This document shows, piece by piece, positions 52,372 through 60,166 of a stretch of 64,000 bases of DNA. Below the pieces are notes generated by a model. It made no database searches, was not told the origin of the DNA, and saw only the letters and a program-made list of their open reading frames with translations. Source of the DNA: Bacillota bacterium (lineage in GTDB: Bacteria > Bacillota > Clostridia > Christensenellales > Aristaeellaceae); contig JAEZHK010000071.1 in assembly GCA_023416655.1 (NCBI GenBank), positions 1-64,000 on the forward strand. Reading direction: 5' to 3'. The number at the start of each line of letters is the position of its first letter. The first letter of the stretch is position 1. The position numbers were made by a program, and so were the translations under genes.

Positions 52372-52380
52372 ATTATACCA
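52372..52380 (-). promoter_or_regulatory. Extended -10 promoter of PiT operon (TGG-TATAAT)
   Basis: Read on the minus strand, TGG-TATAAT lies 37 bp before the PiT start codon. No good -35 and no clear Pho box were seen. Confidence 0.6.
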
Positions 52381-52702
52381 CATCAAATATCAAGTCGGGG
52401 TCAGAAATCTGTAAATTCTACATAAAACGCTCAATCCGGCCGGCCGCGCGGTGGAAAAGCTTCGAAAACCACATTTCCTGCTTTCCGGGCGGAACGTAAA
52501 GCCTCAAAAGTAAGGTTTCCGCCGTCACAGCCGGCGCATACCTTATTGAATGAAAATAATCGTGAACGGCGGCGGAATGCCCGGGAACGCGCGAGGATAT
52601 AGTCTTTTTGAAGCGCGGCGACTTCGCGAAATCCCCTCGTTTTCGGGGCGTTCGGGGCTTTGAAAAGAATGTGTTGACATTCCGGGTTGGCGGATTTATA
52701 AT
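52381..52702 (+). promoter_or_regulatory. Intergenic region with consensus promoter for the ATP-grasp/aminomutase pair
   Basis: TTGACA (52674-52679), 17 bp, TATAAT (52697-52702) matches the sigma-A consensus in all twelve positions, the strongest promoter in the window. The 290 bp before it hold several short inverted repeats, for example CCCCTCG/CGGGGCG near 52634-52651, and no gene. The untranslated leader is about 53 nt. Confidence 0.8.
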
Positions 52703-52761
52703 ACGGCAGGATTTTATGTCATTTTGTATTTTGCATCGGAAAGGCGCGGGATTTTGGGTAT

Positions 52762-53817
52762 ATGGAAACGCTTGATTCTGAGGTTCCTCTTGCCCGACGA
52801 TTGCTCACGGTCGCGCTTTTGTTCAACCTGAAAAAGGGCCATGGCGGCCGGACCGCGGACGCCGAAGCCGAGTACGATTCCATCGAAACCGTTCACGCCA
52901 TCCAAGGCGAACTGGAAAAAGCAGGGCTCAACGTGGAACTGATCGAGGCCGACCGGGAGCTCCCGGAGCGCCTCAGGGCAAGCCGCGCCGATCTTGCGTT
53001 CAACATCGCCGAGGGCCTCTCTGGCCGCGGCCGAGAAGCGCAGATTCCGGCGCTACTTAACATGCTGGGCATGCCGTTCACCGGTTCCGACGAGACCGCG
53101 CTGGCCGTCGCGCTGGACAAGGCCATGTGCAAGAAGCTGGCTTCGGCCTACAGGGTGCGCACGCCGCGCTTTAGGGTGGTCGGCCCGGGCGAAAAGGCGC
53201 GGGGCCTTCGCTTCCCCGTGATCGTGAAGCCCAACGCGGAGGGCTCCAGCAAGGGCGTCACCGAGGCCTGCGTGGTGAACAGCCTCAAAGAGCTGGACGC
53301 GCTGATTGAGCGGAACCTCTCGCTCTACGAAAGCGAAATGCTGGCCGAGGAGTACATCGAGGGCCGCGAGTTCACGGTGGGCCTGCTCGGCAACGGCGGC
53401 TCCCTTAGGGTCTTCGAGCCGCTGGAGATCGTCTACACCCGCCCCACCCAGGGCGATTACCATGTGTACAGCTACAAGGTCAAGCAGGAATACCAGAACT
53501 ACGTGCGCTACGAGTGTCCGGCACGCCTCACCCCGGAGCAATCCCGGGAGATGAAGGACATGGCCCGGCGCGTGTTCCGCATGCTGGGCTGCCGGGACCT
53601 CGCCCGCGTCGATTTCCGGCTGGACGCGGCCGGAAAGCCGTGGTTCATCGAAATCAACCCCTTGCCGGGGCTGGCGCCCGGGTACAGCGACTATCCGATG
53701 CTGACCCAGTTCCAGGGCGTCGCCTACGGCGACCTGATTCGCGCAGTCCTGTCGGCCGCTGCTTCGCGCTACGGCTTTACGTGCGGATGGGAGGGGAACG
53801 GGTATGGCGGCCTCTGA
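52762..53817 (+). CDS. ATP-grasp enzyme related to D-alanine-D-alanine ligase
   Basis: A 351-residue ATP-grasp ligase. The central and C-terminal regions carry the Ddl-type pattern: FPVIVKPNAEGSSKGV near residue 153 (ATP/Mg loop), LAEEYIEGREFTVGLLG near 195 and ARVDFRLDAAGKPWFIEINPLPGL near 283 (metal ligands). The N-terminal part has FNIAEGLSGRGREAQIPALL, a Ddl-like stretch, but the protein has no Ddl-type vancomycin-resistance signature that would define the second substrate. It overlaps the KamA-like gene by 14 bp, which argues for a joint pathway that makes an amide- or peptide-linked beta-amino acid. A wall D-Ala-D-Ala role cannot be excluded. Confidence 0.85.
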   Translation: METLDSEVPLARRLLTVALLFNLKKGHGGRTADAEAEYDSIETVHAIQGELEKAGLNVELIEADRELPERLRASRADLAFNIAEGLSGRGREAQIPALLNMLGMPFTGSDETALAVALDKAMCKKLASAYRVRTPRFRVVGPGEKARGLRFPVIVKPNAEGSSKGVTEACVVNSLKELDALIERNLSLYESEMLAEEYIEGREFTVGLLGNGGSLRVFEPLEIVYTRPTQGDYHVYSYKVKQEYQNYVRYECPARLTPEQSREMKDMARRVFRMLGCRDLARVDFRLDAAGKPWFIEINPLPGLAPGYSDYPMLTQFQGVAYGDLIRAVLSAAASRYGFTCGWEGNGYGGL

Positions 53818-54886
53818 ACGCCTGAACGACTGGAAGTGGCAGTACGCCCACCGCATCTCCACCAGCGATGCGCTCTCCAGGGTCATCCCGCTGTCTGAGG
53901 AAGAAAAGGCGGACATCGACCGCTGCCTTGAGTCCTTCCGAATGGCGATCACGCCCTACTACGCCTCCCTGATCGACCCGAACGACCCGAATGACCCCAT
54001 CCGCCTGCAAGCGGTGCCCTCCGGGCGGGAGCTCGAGGAATGCCCGAACGACATGGCCGACCCGCTGGGCGAGCTCGATGACAGCCCGGTGCCCCACGTC
54101 GTGCACCGCTACCCCGACCGGGTGCTGCTGCTTGTCACCTACCAGTGCGCCATGTACTGCCGCCACTGCACGCGGCGGCGCGCCGTAGGCGAGGAGGACA
54201 AGGTCATCCCCGAAAGGGCGCTCGCCCGCGCGCTCGACTACATCCGGGAGCACCGGGAGATCCGGGACGTGCTGGTGTCGGGCGGCGATCCTTTGACCAT
54301 GACCACCGATCGGCTCGAGCGCATCCTGTCGGCCATCCGCGCGATCCCGCACGTGGAGGTCATCCGCATCGGCACCCGCGTGCCGGTGGTGCTGCCGATG
54401 CGCATCACGCCGGAATTGACCGATATGCTCCGCAAGTACCACCCGGTCTGGATCAACACCCACTTCAACCACCCGAAGGAGATCACTTTGGAGGCCAGGA
54501 GCGCCTGCGAGCGCCTCGTGGACGCGGGCATCCCGCTGGGCAACCAGAGCGTGCTGCTCAAGGGCGTCAACGACAGCGCGGAGACCATGAAGGAACTGCT
54601 GCTGAAGCTGGTCAAGATGCGGGTCAGGCCCTATTACCTCTACCAGTGCGACCTGAGCCGCGGCATCGCCCACTTCCGCACACGGGTGGAGGCCGGGGTG
54701 GACATCCTGCACGCGCTCACCGGCAACATTTCCGGCTACGCGCTGCCCCGATACGTGATCGACGCGCCGGGCGGTGGCGGCAAGATCCCATTGCAGTACG
54801 AGTACGTGCTGAAAAAGGACGATGAAGAGGTCCTGCTGGAAAACTTCCGGGGCGAAGTCTTCCGCTACCCGCAACCCAAGCGCTGA
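53804..54886 (+). CDS. KamA-family radical SAM aminomutase
   Basis: A 360-residue member of the lysine 2,3-aminomutase family. The SAM-cluster motif is C115xxxC119xxC122 (CAMYCRHC). The PLP lysine is K327 in PGGGGKIP, and LVSGGDPLTM near residue 163 and NTHFNHPKEIT near 222 complete the family pattern. It is shorter than KamA (about 415 residues), missing part of the N-terminal and C-terminal extensions, so its substrate may be glutamate or another amino acid instead of lysine. No beta-lysine acetyltransferase (AblB) is present; the partner gene is the ATP-grasp ligase. Confidence 0.9.
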   Translation: MAASERLNDWKWQYAHRISTSDALSRVIPLSEEEKADIDRCLESFRMAITPYYASLIDPNDPNDPIRLQAVPSGRELEECPNDMADPLGELDDSPVPHVVHRYPDRVLLLVTYQCAMYCRHCTRRRAVGEEDKVIPERALARALDYIREHREIRDVLVSGGDPLTMTTDRLERILSAIRAIPHVEVIRIGTRVPVVLPMRITPELTDMLRKYHPVWINTHFNHPKEITLEARSACERLVDAGIPLGNQSVLLKGVNDSAETMKELLLKLVKMRVRPYYLYQCDLSRGIAHFRTRVEAGVDILHALTGNISGYALPRYVIDAPGGGGKIPLQYEYVLKKDDEEVLLENFRGEVFRYPQPKR

Positions 54887-54906
54887 CGCGCGAAAATGAA
54901 ACTGGG

Positions 54907-54940
54907 AAAAGGCTCTCCGCTGCATGGGCGGAGGGCCTTT
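54907..54940 (+). terminator. Intrinsic terminator after the aminomutase gene
   Basis: AAAAGGCTCTCCGC and GCGGAGGGCCTTT form an almost perfect stem (54907-54920 and 54928-54940) with a TGCATGG loop. The T-run is short. It separates the pair from the ferritin-like gene. Confidence 0.7.
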
Positions 54941-55001
54941 GCACATATTTTTGGTCCCGGCGGAAAAGGCTACCTTATATAAAACGCTGGGAGGTGGTTT
55001 T

Positions 55002-56252
55002 TTGAACCCTTTTGAACTCAAGCCGAAGCCGGTGGAGGATGGCCTTTCCGACTGGGCCGGCATCTACCCCAAGCCCTACGATAAGAACACCGTCGACCCA
55101 TACACCCGCATCCGCATCATCCTGATGAACGGCATCGAGGTGGAACAGGTCTTCTTCAAGCACCAGTTTCACAGGAACTGCGCGGACAACGACCTGCGCC
55201 GCGAGCTGGCGCTCAGCCGCCGCGTCGAGCAGCAGCAGCAAAAGCGCATCAACTGGCTCAAGCCCATCGATGAGACGCAGCTGGAGACCACCATCGGATA
55301 CGAGCACGTGGCGGTGGACCTGACCGCCTGGCTGGCTCAGAACGAGCCGGATGCCTATGTCAAGAAGGCGCTGGACTTCGCGCTGCTCGAGGACTTCGAC
55401 CACCTGTACCGTTATTCGAACCTGTTGGACCTGGACGCGCAGATCCCGTCCCAGCAAATTGTGAAAGGATACGTGGACATCACCCCCGGCCGCCCAACCA
55501 TCGCCGAGCACCGGCACCCGTTCGATTCGGTCAGGAACCCGCTAGACTTCAAAAAAGCGGACCTGCGCACCAAGCTGAACTCGCTGATCATCACCGCGGG
55601 CGAGCAGCAGACCATGAACTTCTACATGAACATCGGGAACACTTATTACAACGATCTGGGCAGGCAGCTGTACCTGGAGATCGCGATGATCGAGGAGGAG
55701 CACGTGACCCACTACGGGGCGCTGCTCGACCCCAACGCCACATGGCTTGAGAACCTGCTGCTCCACGAGTACATGGAGTGCTACCTGTACTACTCCTTCA
55801 TGCAGGACGAGATCGACCAGCACATTAAGGCGATCTGGGAGGACCACTTCCAGATGGAGGTTGCGCACCTGCACAAGGCGGCGGAACTTCTGATGCGCTA
55901 CGAGCGCAAGGAGTGGCGGCAGGTCATCCCCGGCGGGAATTTCCCGAAGCTCCTGCAGTTCCACGACACCCGCGATTACGTGCGGAACGTGCTCTTTGAG
56001 CAGATCCTTCTGACCGGCGATCGGGAAAATTACCGTTCCGTCCAGCAGTTGCCGCCCAACTTCGAGTTCTTCGCCTACCAGAACCGGATCAACAAAAACA
56101 TCGATCGGGTCAGCAGCCACGCGGTCGTCAAGCAGCACCAGAACCGGTTCCAGGTGGATTACCGCGCGGAATCCAAGCCCAACCCGGTGCCCGCGCTGGC
56201 CGACCACACCAGCGACAACACCGAAATCGCGAGGAATCCCACGGCGACCTGA
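55002..56252 (+). CDS. Ferritin-like diiron-type protein of unknown function
   Basis: A 416-residue protein without a family name that I recognise. The TTG start at 55002 is chosen because GGGAGGTGG lies about 7 bp upstream and the next in-frame ATG would cut the protein. The central third has helical stretches with carboxylate/histidine motifs: EIAMIEEEHVTHYGAL near residue 227, LLLHEYMECYLYYSF near 250 and HFQMEVAHLHKAAELL near 280. These ExxH patterns suggest a ferritin-like or rubrerythrin-like di-metal site. The N-terminal region is mixed alpha/beta and the last 60 residues look disordered. It has no signal peptide. Element copy F follows. Confidence 0.7.
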   Translation: MNPFELKPKPVEDGLSDWAGIYPKPYDKNTVDPYTRIRIILMNGIEVEQVFFKHQFHRNCADNDLRRELALSRRVEQQQQKRINWLKPIDETQLETTIGYEHVAVDLTAWLAQNEPDAYVKKALDFALLEDFDHLYRYSNLLDLDAQIPSQQIVKGYVDITPGRPTIAEHRHPFDSVRNPLDFKKADLRTKLNSLIITAGEQQTMNFYMNIGNTYYNDLGRQLYLEIAMIEEEHVTHYGALLDPNATWLENLLLHEYMECYLYYSFMQDEIDQHIKAIWEDHFQMEVAHLHKAAELLMRYERKEWRQVIPGGNFPKLLQFHDTRDYVRNVLFEQILLTGDRENYRSVQQLPPNFEFFAYQNRINKNIDRVSSHAVVKQHQNRFQVDYRAESKPNPVPALADHTSDNTEIARNPTAT

Positions 56253-56259
56253 GGACCGG

Positions 56260-56500
56260 GCGTGAAAAACCACGATGGTTTTGGAGCGCAAAGAGAAGAA
56301 GACTGCGTGAGCCTGTAAGGCTCGCGGGCGTCCCGGGCGGCTCTCTGACTTGTGGAATTATTTCAGCTACCAGTGCGCGCACTGGTAGCTGAAATGCGTT
56401 TCCGGCGCGGTGTCGCCGGAAACGGTGAGAGCAGCACCAGGGTTTGCCGACAGTTTGTTCTGCCACCGCGTTTCTTTCATGGATCGTCGGCGCGCCGGTG
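56260..56500 (+). repeat. Dispersed four-hairpin element, copy F
   Basis: Hairpin 1 is at 56260-56289 (imperfect), hairpin 2 at 56307-56345 (GTGAGCC/GGCTCTC), hairpin 3 at 56360-56395 (ATTTCAGCTACCAGTG/CACTGGTAGCTGAAAT, perfect) and hairpin 4 at 56398-56423 (GTTTCCGGCG/CGCCGGAAAC). This is the most diverged full copy, yet its stems are kept by paired changes. A GCCACCG/CGGTGGC stem (56462-56501) and later T-rich sequence at 56527-56541 may terminate. The gap to the next gene (56253-56609) holds nothing else. Confidence 0.88.
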
Positions 56501-56609
56501 GCCGGGCCTTTCGACAGGAACCCCCCTCTTTTTTCTTGTTTCAGCATGTGCAAACATACAGCCTCTCGCATAGGATAATGGGGGAATAAAGTCTTAGCGA
56601 GGGATTTTT

Positions 56610-57665
56610 ATGAGTTGCGAAAATAAAAAATGGTGCGGCCTGGCGTTCTCCATGTCGAACCGTTTGGAAAACAGTGTGAGCGTATTCCAGCGCGATGTGT
56701 GCGGCGCGCTCCGCTTCAAGGAAGAAGTTGCCACAGGCGGCAGCGGAACCGGGGCGTCGATTGTCGATCCATTGGGTTCCCAGGGCTCGCTGGTGCTGGC
56801 TCGGGAGGGGAAAATCCTCCTCGCGGTCAACGCGGGCAACAACACCGTCTCAAGCTTCCGGCTCGAGCGTCATTGCTTGGAACTGGTTGGCACCGTGCCT
56901 TCGGGTGGCATAAACCCCGTCAGCATCGCCGTGCATGAGAACCTGGTTTATGTGGTGAACGCCGGACGCGGGGAACTGGCCGCCAACCTGAGCGGTTTCT
57001 TTTTGAACCATGACGGGACGCTCTCGCCGATCGCAGGTTCCTCGACACCGCTTGGCCCCGCCAGCGCGCTGCCCTCCTGCGCGGTGTTCAGCCCCGACGG
57101 CCGATTCCTGGTGGTGAGCCTTCGCGGGCAAAATCAACTGGTCACGTACCGCGTGATGCCCGGCGGCATCCTGTCGTCCCCCGTGATCACCGTCTCAAGC
57201 GGCGCCGGGCCGTTTGGCATGGCCTTCACGCGGCACGGCGTGCTGCTGGTCTCCGAAGTCGGGCCCAACGCGCTGTCCAGCTACAGGGTCCTGGACAGCG
57301 GCGCGCTCGTAGTCATTAGCGCCTCGGTCCTGAACAATCAAAGAGCCACCTGCTGGGTCTCGGTTACGCCAGACGGGCGCTTTGCCTACACTTCCAACGC
57401 GGGTTTCGGGACCATCTCACTGTACCGGGTCGCCCGGGATGGTGTGCTGACGCTGATCGAGAGTGTGCCCTCGACGCCCACATTGAACGGGGCGCCGATC
57501 GACAGCGCCATCGACCCCTGCGGCGAGTTCCTCTACGTGCTCAACGGCGCGCAGGGTTCCATCAGCGTGTTCCTCATCGAGTGCGAGGGGCATCCGGTGC
57601 TGGTCCAGATCTACGAGAACACATTTCTGCCGGAGGTCGGCGCGCAGGGCATGGCGGTCAGCTGA
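56610..57665 (+). CDS. Beta-propeller lactonase-like protein
   Basis: A 351-residue protein with repeated blade motifs of the lactonase/6-phosphogluconolactonase-type beta-propeller family: ILLAVNAGNNTVSSFRL near residue 70, LVYVVNAGRGELAANLSGF near 112, FLVVSLRGQNQLVTYRV near 170, FAYTSNAGFGTISLYRV near 252, and FLYVLNGAQGSISVFLI near 310. No signal peptide is visible, and no catalytic assignment is possible from the sequence. ATG 56610 is preceded by GCGAGGGATTTTT. Similar proteins are often scaffolds or sugar-lactone hydrolases. Confidence 0.82.
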   Translation: MSCENKKWCGLAFSMSNRLENSVSVFQRDVCGALRFKEEVATGGSGTGASIVDPLGSQGSLVLAREGKILLAVNAGNNTVSSFRLERHCLELVGTVPSGGINPVSIAVHENLVYVVNAGRGELAANLSGFFLNHDGTLSPIAGSSTPLGPASALPSCAVFSPDGRFLVVSLRGQNQLVTYRVMPGGILSSPVITVSSGAGPFGMAFTRHGVLLVSEVGPNALSSYRVLDSGALVVISASVLNNQRATCWVSVTPDGRFAYTSNAGFGTISLYRVARDGVLTLIESVPSTPTLNGAPIDSAIDPCGEFLYVLNGAQGSISVFLIECEGHPVLVQIYENTFLPEVGAQGMAVS

Positions 57666-57707
57666 CGACGCAGTTGGGAGAAGGTTCGAGCGACAAAACG
57701 GAATGGG

Positions 57708-57764
57708 GCTGTCGCGCCAAGCGCATACCTTGAATACTGATTCAAATGTGCTTGGCGCGACAGC
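57708..57764. repeat. Long hairpin (25-bp stem)
   Basis: GCTGTCGCGCCAAGCGCAT (57708-57726) pairs with ATGTGCTTGGCGCGACAGC (57746-57764) with one G-T wobble. An inner TTGAAT/ATTCAA stem (57730-57735 and 57740-57745) continues it around ACTG. It lies 43 bp after the beta-propeller gene. No T-run follows, so it does not look like an ordinary terminator. It could be a small mobile-element remnant. Confidence 0.8.
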
Positions 57765-57788
57765 GGGTTTGATGCGGCTCTGCCGCAC

Positions 57789-57813
57789 AAAAACGCCCCG
57801 GTGGGGCGTTTTT
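57789..57813. terminator. Bidirectional intrinsic terminator
   Basis: AAAAACGCCCC/GGGGCGTTTTT is a perfect inverted repeat with A and T tracts. It can end the beta-propeller unit on the plus strand and the caspase-like unit on the minus strand. Confidence 0.87.
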
Positions 57814-57916
57814 GAAAACCCAGGGCTGCTGCGAGACGATCTTTGTTGCTTGGGTGCATGAAAGATGATGATCACGACAGCCGCATTCCGCATTTGGATG
57901 GCATCAGAAGCTGTCT

Positions 57917-59929
57917 TTACTCAACCGTGTTCAGTATGGCGGTCATGTTGCCAGCGGGCCAGACAGAGGTCGTCTGGCGGACGTACAGGTCGGCTTCCCC
58001 GGCGATGCGCGCCTTGACGTAGTTGTAGGCCTCTGTCAGCGTGATGGCGCCCGCGCTGACGCCGTCGGCATCCGCCGGCATGTTGTTTTTGGAGAACGAG
58101 CCGACCGAGCCGCTCATTCGGTTCGCGTTCAGGCCCAAACCCCTGGCCAGCCAGTACGTGAACCAGCCGAAATTCTCCCCGATCGGGTCCACCCAGGAGA
58201 CTTCAAGCGGCGCGCAGGCGACGAGCAGCCGGAACTGGCCCTGCGCATACCATGAGTCGGTCACTCCTTTGGAACCCGTCTGGCGCTTTTTGACCGAGGC
58301 GGCGTTCGCCTCCGAGATGGCCGACACCCAGGACTGGTTGAAGGCCTTCGCCTGGCGCAGGCGCTCGGTGGGCGAGGTTCCCTTGGCGGTGATGAACTGC
58401 CCGGCAAGGCAGCTGTCCAGGATGACAACCACCGTACAGCTCAGGTTTTCCAGCGCGTACTGGACGTCGTCCACCGACGCGTCGCTAAAGTCCACGCCCA
58501 CCAGGCCGCCGCGCTCGTACTGGTCGTAGGAGCCGCGGCCATGTCCGGAGTAGAAGACGACCACGTCCTCCGGCCCGAGCTCGTAATTCGGGTCGATGTC
58601 CCACAGCACCTGGCGGATATCGTCGCCGGTCAGGTTTTCGTAGGTGTGGATGTTCGCATCCGGCACGCCCGCCCCCTTGAACGCCGCGCGCATCAGCTTG
58701 ATGTCGCCCGCGCAGGCCGGGAGATCCGATTCGTCCCCCTCGTAGTCGCTGTTGGCGACGCCGTAGAAGTAGTAATCCGTCTCGGTCTGACTCTTGTCGT
58801 AGGTGGCCGTTACGCTGGAGCTGGCGGTGAGCTTGTTGGGCTTGTAGTTCCAGGTGACCCGTGTCTGCCCCGGCGCGAGCGCGGTAATGCGGTCGTACCG
58901 GTCGATGGAGGCCACCTTCTTGTTGCCCACCGTCCAGGTGTACGCCGGGTTCCAGGCGTAGTATGGCTCGTAATAGTATGGGAACCATTGGGTCGTGCCC
59001 GGCTGCATGCTGAACTCGTCCGGCATTGAGACGCTGTCGATCAGCCTGCCCTTGACCGTGAGTTTGAAGGAGGCCTTCGCTTTGCCGCCGTCGGTGGCGC
59101 TGACGGTGACGACGGTGGAGCCGGGCTGTTTGACGTAGACGTCGCTCAGGTAGCCGGGAATGGCCGCGTCCACCGTGGCCACCGCCTCGTTTTTGCTGGC
59201 GTAGTTGGCCGCGAAGAGCGGCCCGGGGCCGCCGATGCCCGCGTAGGTCGCGGAGGACGGACTGGCGACGACGAAGAGGTGGATGTGGCTGCCGTTCGCG
59301 GCGGTTCGGGAGGTCAGTTTGGTGAGCGTGGCATTCTCGCCGTCCTCGGCGTATTCGTAGATCGTCAGCGACGAGATGGGCACGGTTTGTTTAACAGTGA
59401 TCTTCTTGCTGGCGGACTTGCCACCGATGGTGACCGTCATCTTGGTCGTGCCCAGCTTGTCCGCCACCAGGAAGGGGTACTGCGGGTGATCGTCGTCCAG
59501 GTCGAGATAATCTATGTGGGCGACGCCGGCCGGTTCGAATTTGAAGCTCCAATCCCCGTAATCGCCTTCCAGACCGCCCGGTTTGGTGGCGAGCAGAATG
59601 GGATGCGCCGTCGACCAGGGGTTGGTGTAGCCTTCCTCGTTCGTCAGGCCCAGCACCGACGGCATCGGGGCCAGGGAGATTGAGCGGAGCGTCGCCTTCG
59701 CCCCGCCCTTCCGGGTGGGCAGCAGCTGCGCCTGCTTGACCCCGTTGACCGGGAAGCTCATCTTTAGAAACGCCTTCGTGGCGTTCACAAGGGCCGCCCT
59801 GTGCGCCGGGCTTAGGACGGTGTACAGGCCCGACGGCGCCTGCCTGCCCGCCGCCAGCGCGGTCATCCCACCCGCGGCGAGGCAAAAGACCAGGAGGAAG
59901 ACCACGAAGCGACTGAGTGCGCGCTGCAT
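57917..59929 (-). CDS. Secreted caspase-like (C14-type) protein with Ig-like domains
   Basis: A 670-residue exported protein. A signal peptide is followed by an N-terminal region of about 90 residues. Two bacterial Ig-like (BIG2-type) regions follow, recognised by SASKKITVKQTVPISSLTIYE and KASFKLTVKGRLIDSVSMPDEF, and KVASIDRYDRITALAPGQTRVTW. The C-terminal caspase/metacaspase-like domain has the catalytic pair His463 (VVFYSGHGRGS) and Cys507 (VVILDSCLAGQF). ATG 59929 is chosen over ATG 59935 by spacing from AAAGGAG. Cleavage specificity and role are unknown. Ancillary GELGPEDVVVFYSGH context fits peptidase C14. Confidence 0.85.
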   Translation of the reverse strand: MQRALSRFVVFLLVFCLAAGGMTALAAGRQAPSGLYTVLSPAHRAALVNATKAFLKMSFPVNGVKQAQLLPTRKGGAKATLRSISLAPMPSVLGLTNEEGYTNPWSTAHPILLATKPGGLEGDYGDWSFKFEPAGVAHIDYLDLDDDHPQYPFLVADKLGTTKMTVTIGGKSASKKITVKQTVPISSLTIYEYAEDGENATLTKLTSRTAANGSHIHLFVVASPSSATYAGIGGPGPLFAANYASKNEAVATVDAAIPGYLSDVYVKQPGSTVVTVSATDGGKAKASFKLTVKGRLIDSVSMPDEFSMQPGTTQWFPYYYEPYYAWNPAYTWTVGNKKVASIDRYDRITALAPGQTRVTWNYKPNKLTASSSVTATYDKSQTETDYYFYGVANSDYEGDESDLPACAGDIKLMRAAFKGAGVPDANIHTYENLTGDDIRQVLWDIDPNYELGPEDVVVFYSGHGRGSYDQYERGGLVGVDFSDASVDDVQYALENLSCTVVVILDSCLAGQFITAKGTSPTERLRQAKAFNQSWVSAISEANAASVKKRQTGSKGVTDSWYAQGQFRLLVACAPLEVSWVDPIGENFGWFTYWLARGLGLNANRMSGSVGSFSKNNMPADADGVSAGAITLTEAYNYVKARIAGEADLYVRQTTSVWPAGNMTAILNTVE

Positions 59930-60166
59930 CCGCATTCTCCTTTCAATCCTGCCCGGAGGCTTTGGTCCATCCGGCAGCAAGATACTCTATGCCCTGCGGT
60001 TACCGGATATTTGGCCGTTTTCCATTTTTCACAGGACCCGTTGTGCGTGGCCAACTCGCCCGGCGAACGGTGCGGATTGCGGCGCGCGGGCATGAAAGAA
60101 AGCGGAGCCCCGCAAGGCCCCGCCAGGATAGTCTCAATGGCTTATGAACATGGAATCAGAGGGCCT

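Noticed and set aside
52762..53817. Assigning this gene as cell-wall ddl
   Set aside because: The gene is overlapped with an aminomutase and away from wall genes; a wall role is possible but not supported by context, so no gene symbol was given.
6421..56500. CRISPR array or tRNA-like genes within the dispersed hairpins
   Set aside because: Copies are tens of kilobases apart, have no regular spacers, and no acceptor-stem/anticodon arrangement fits a tRNA.
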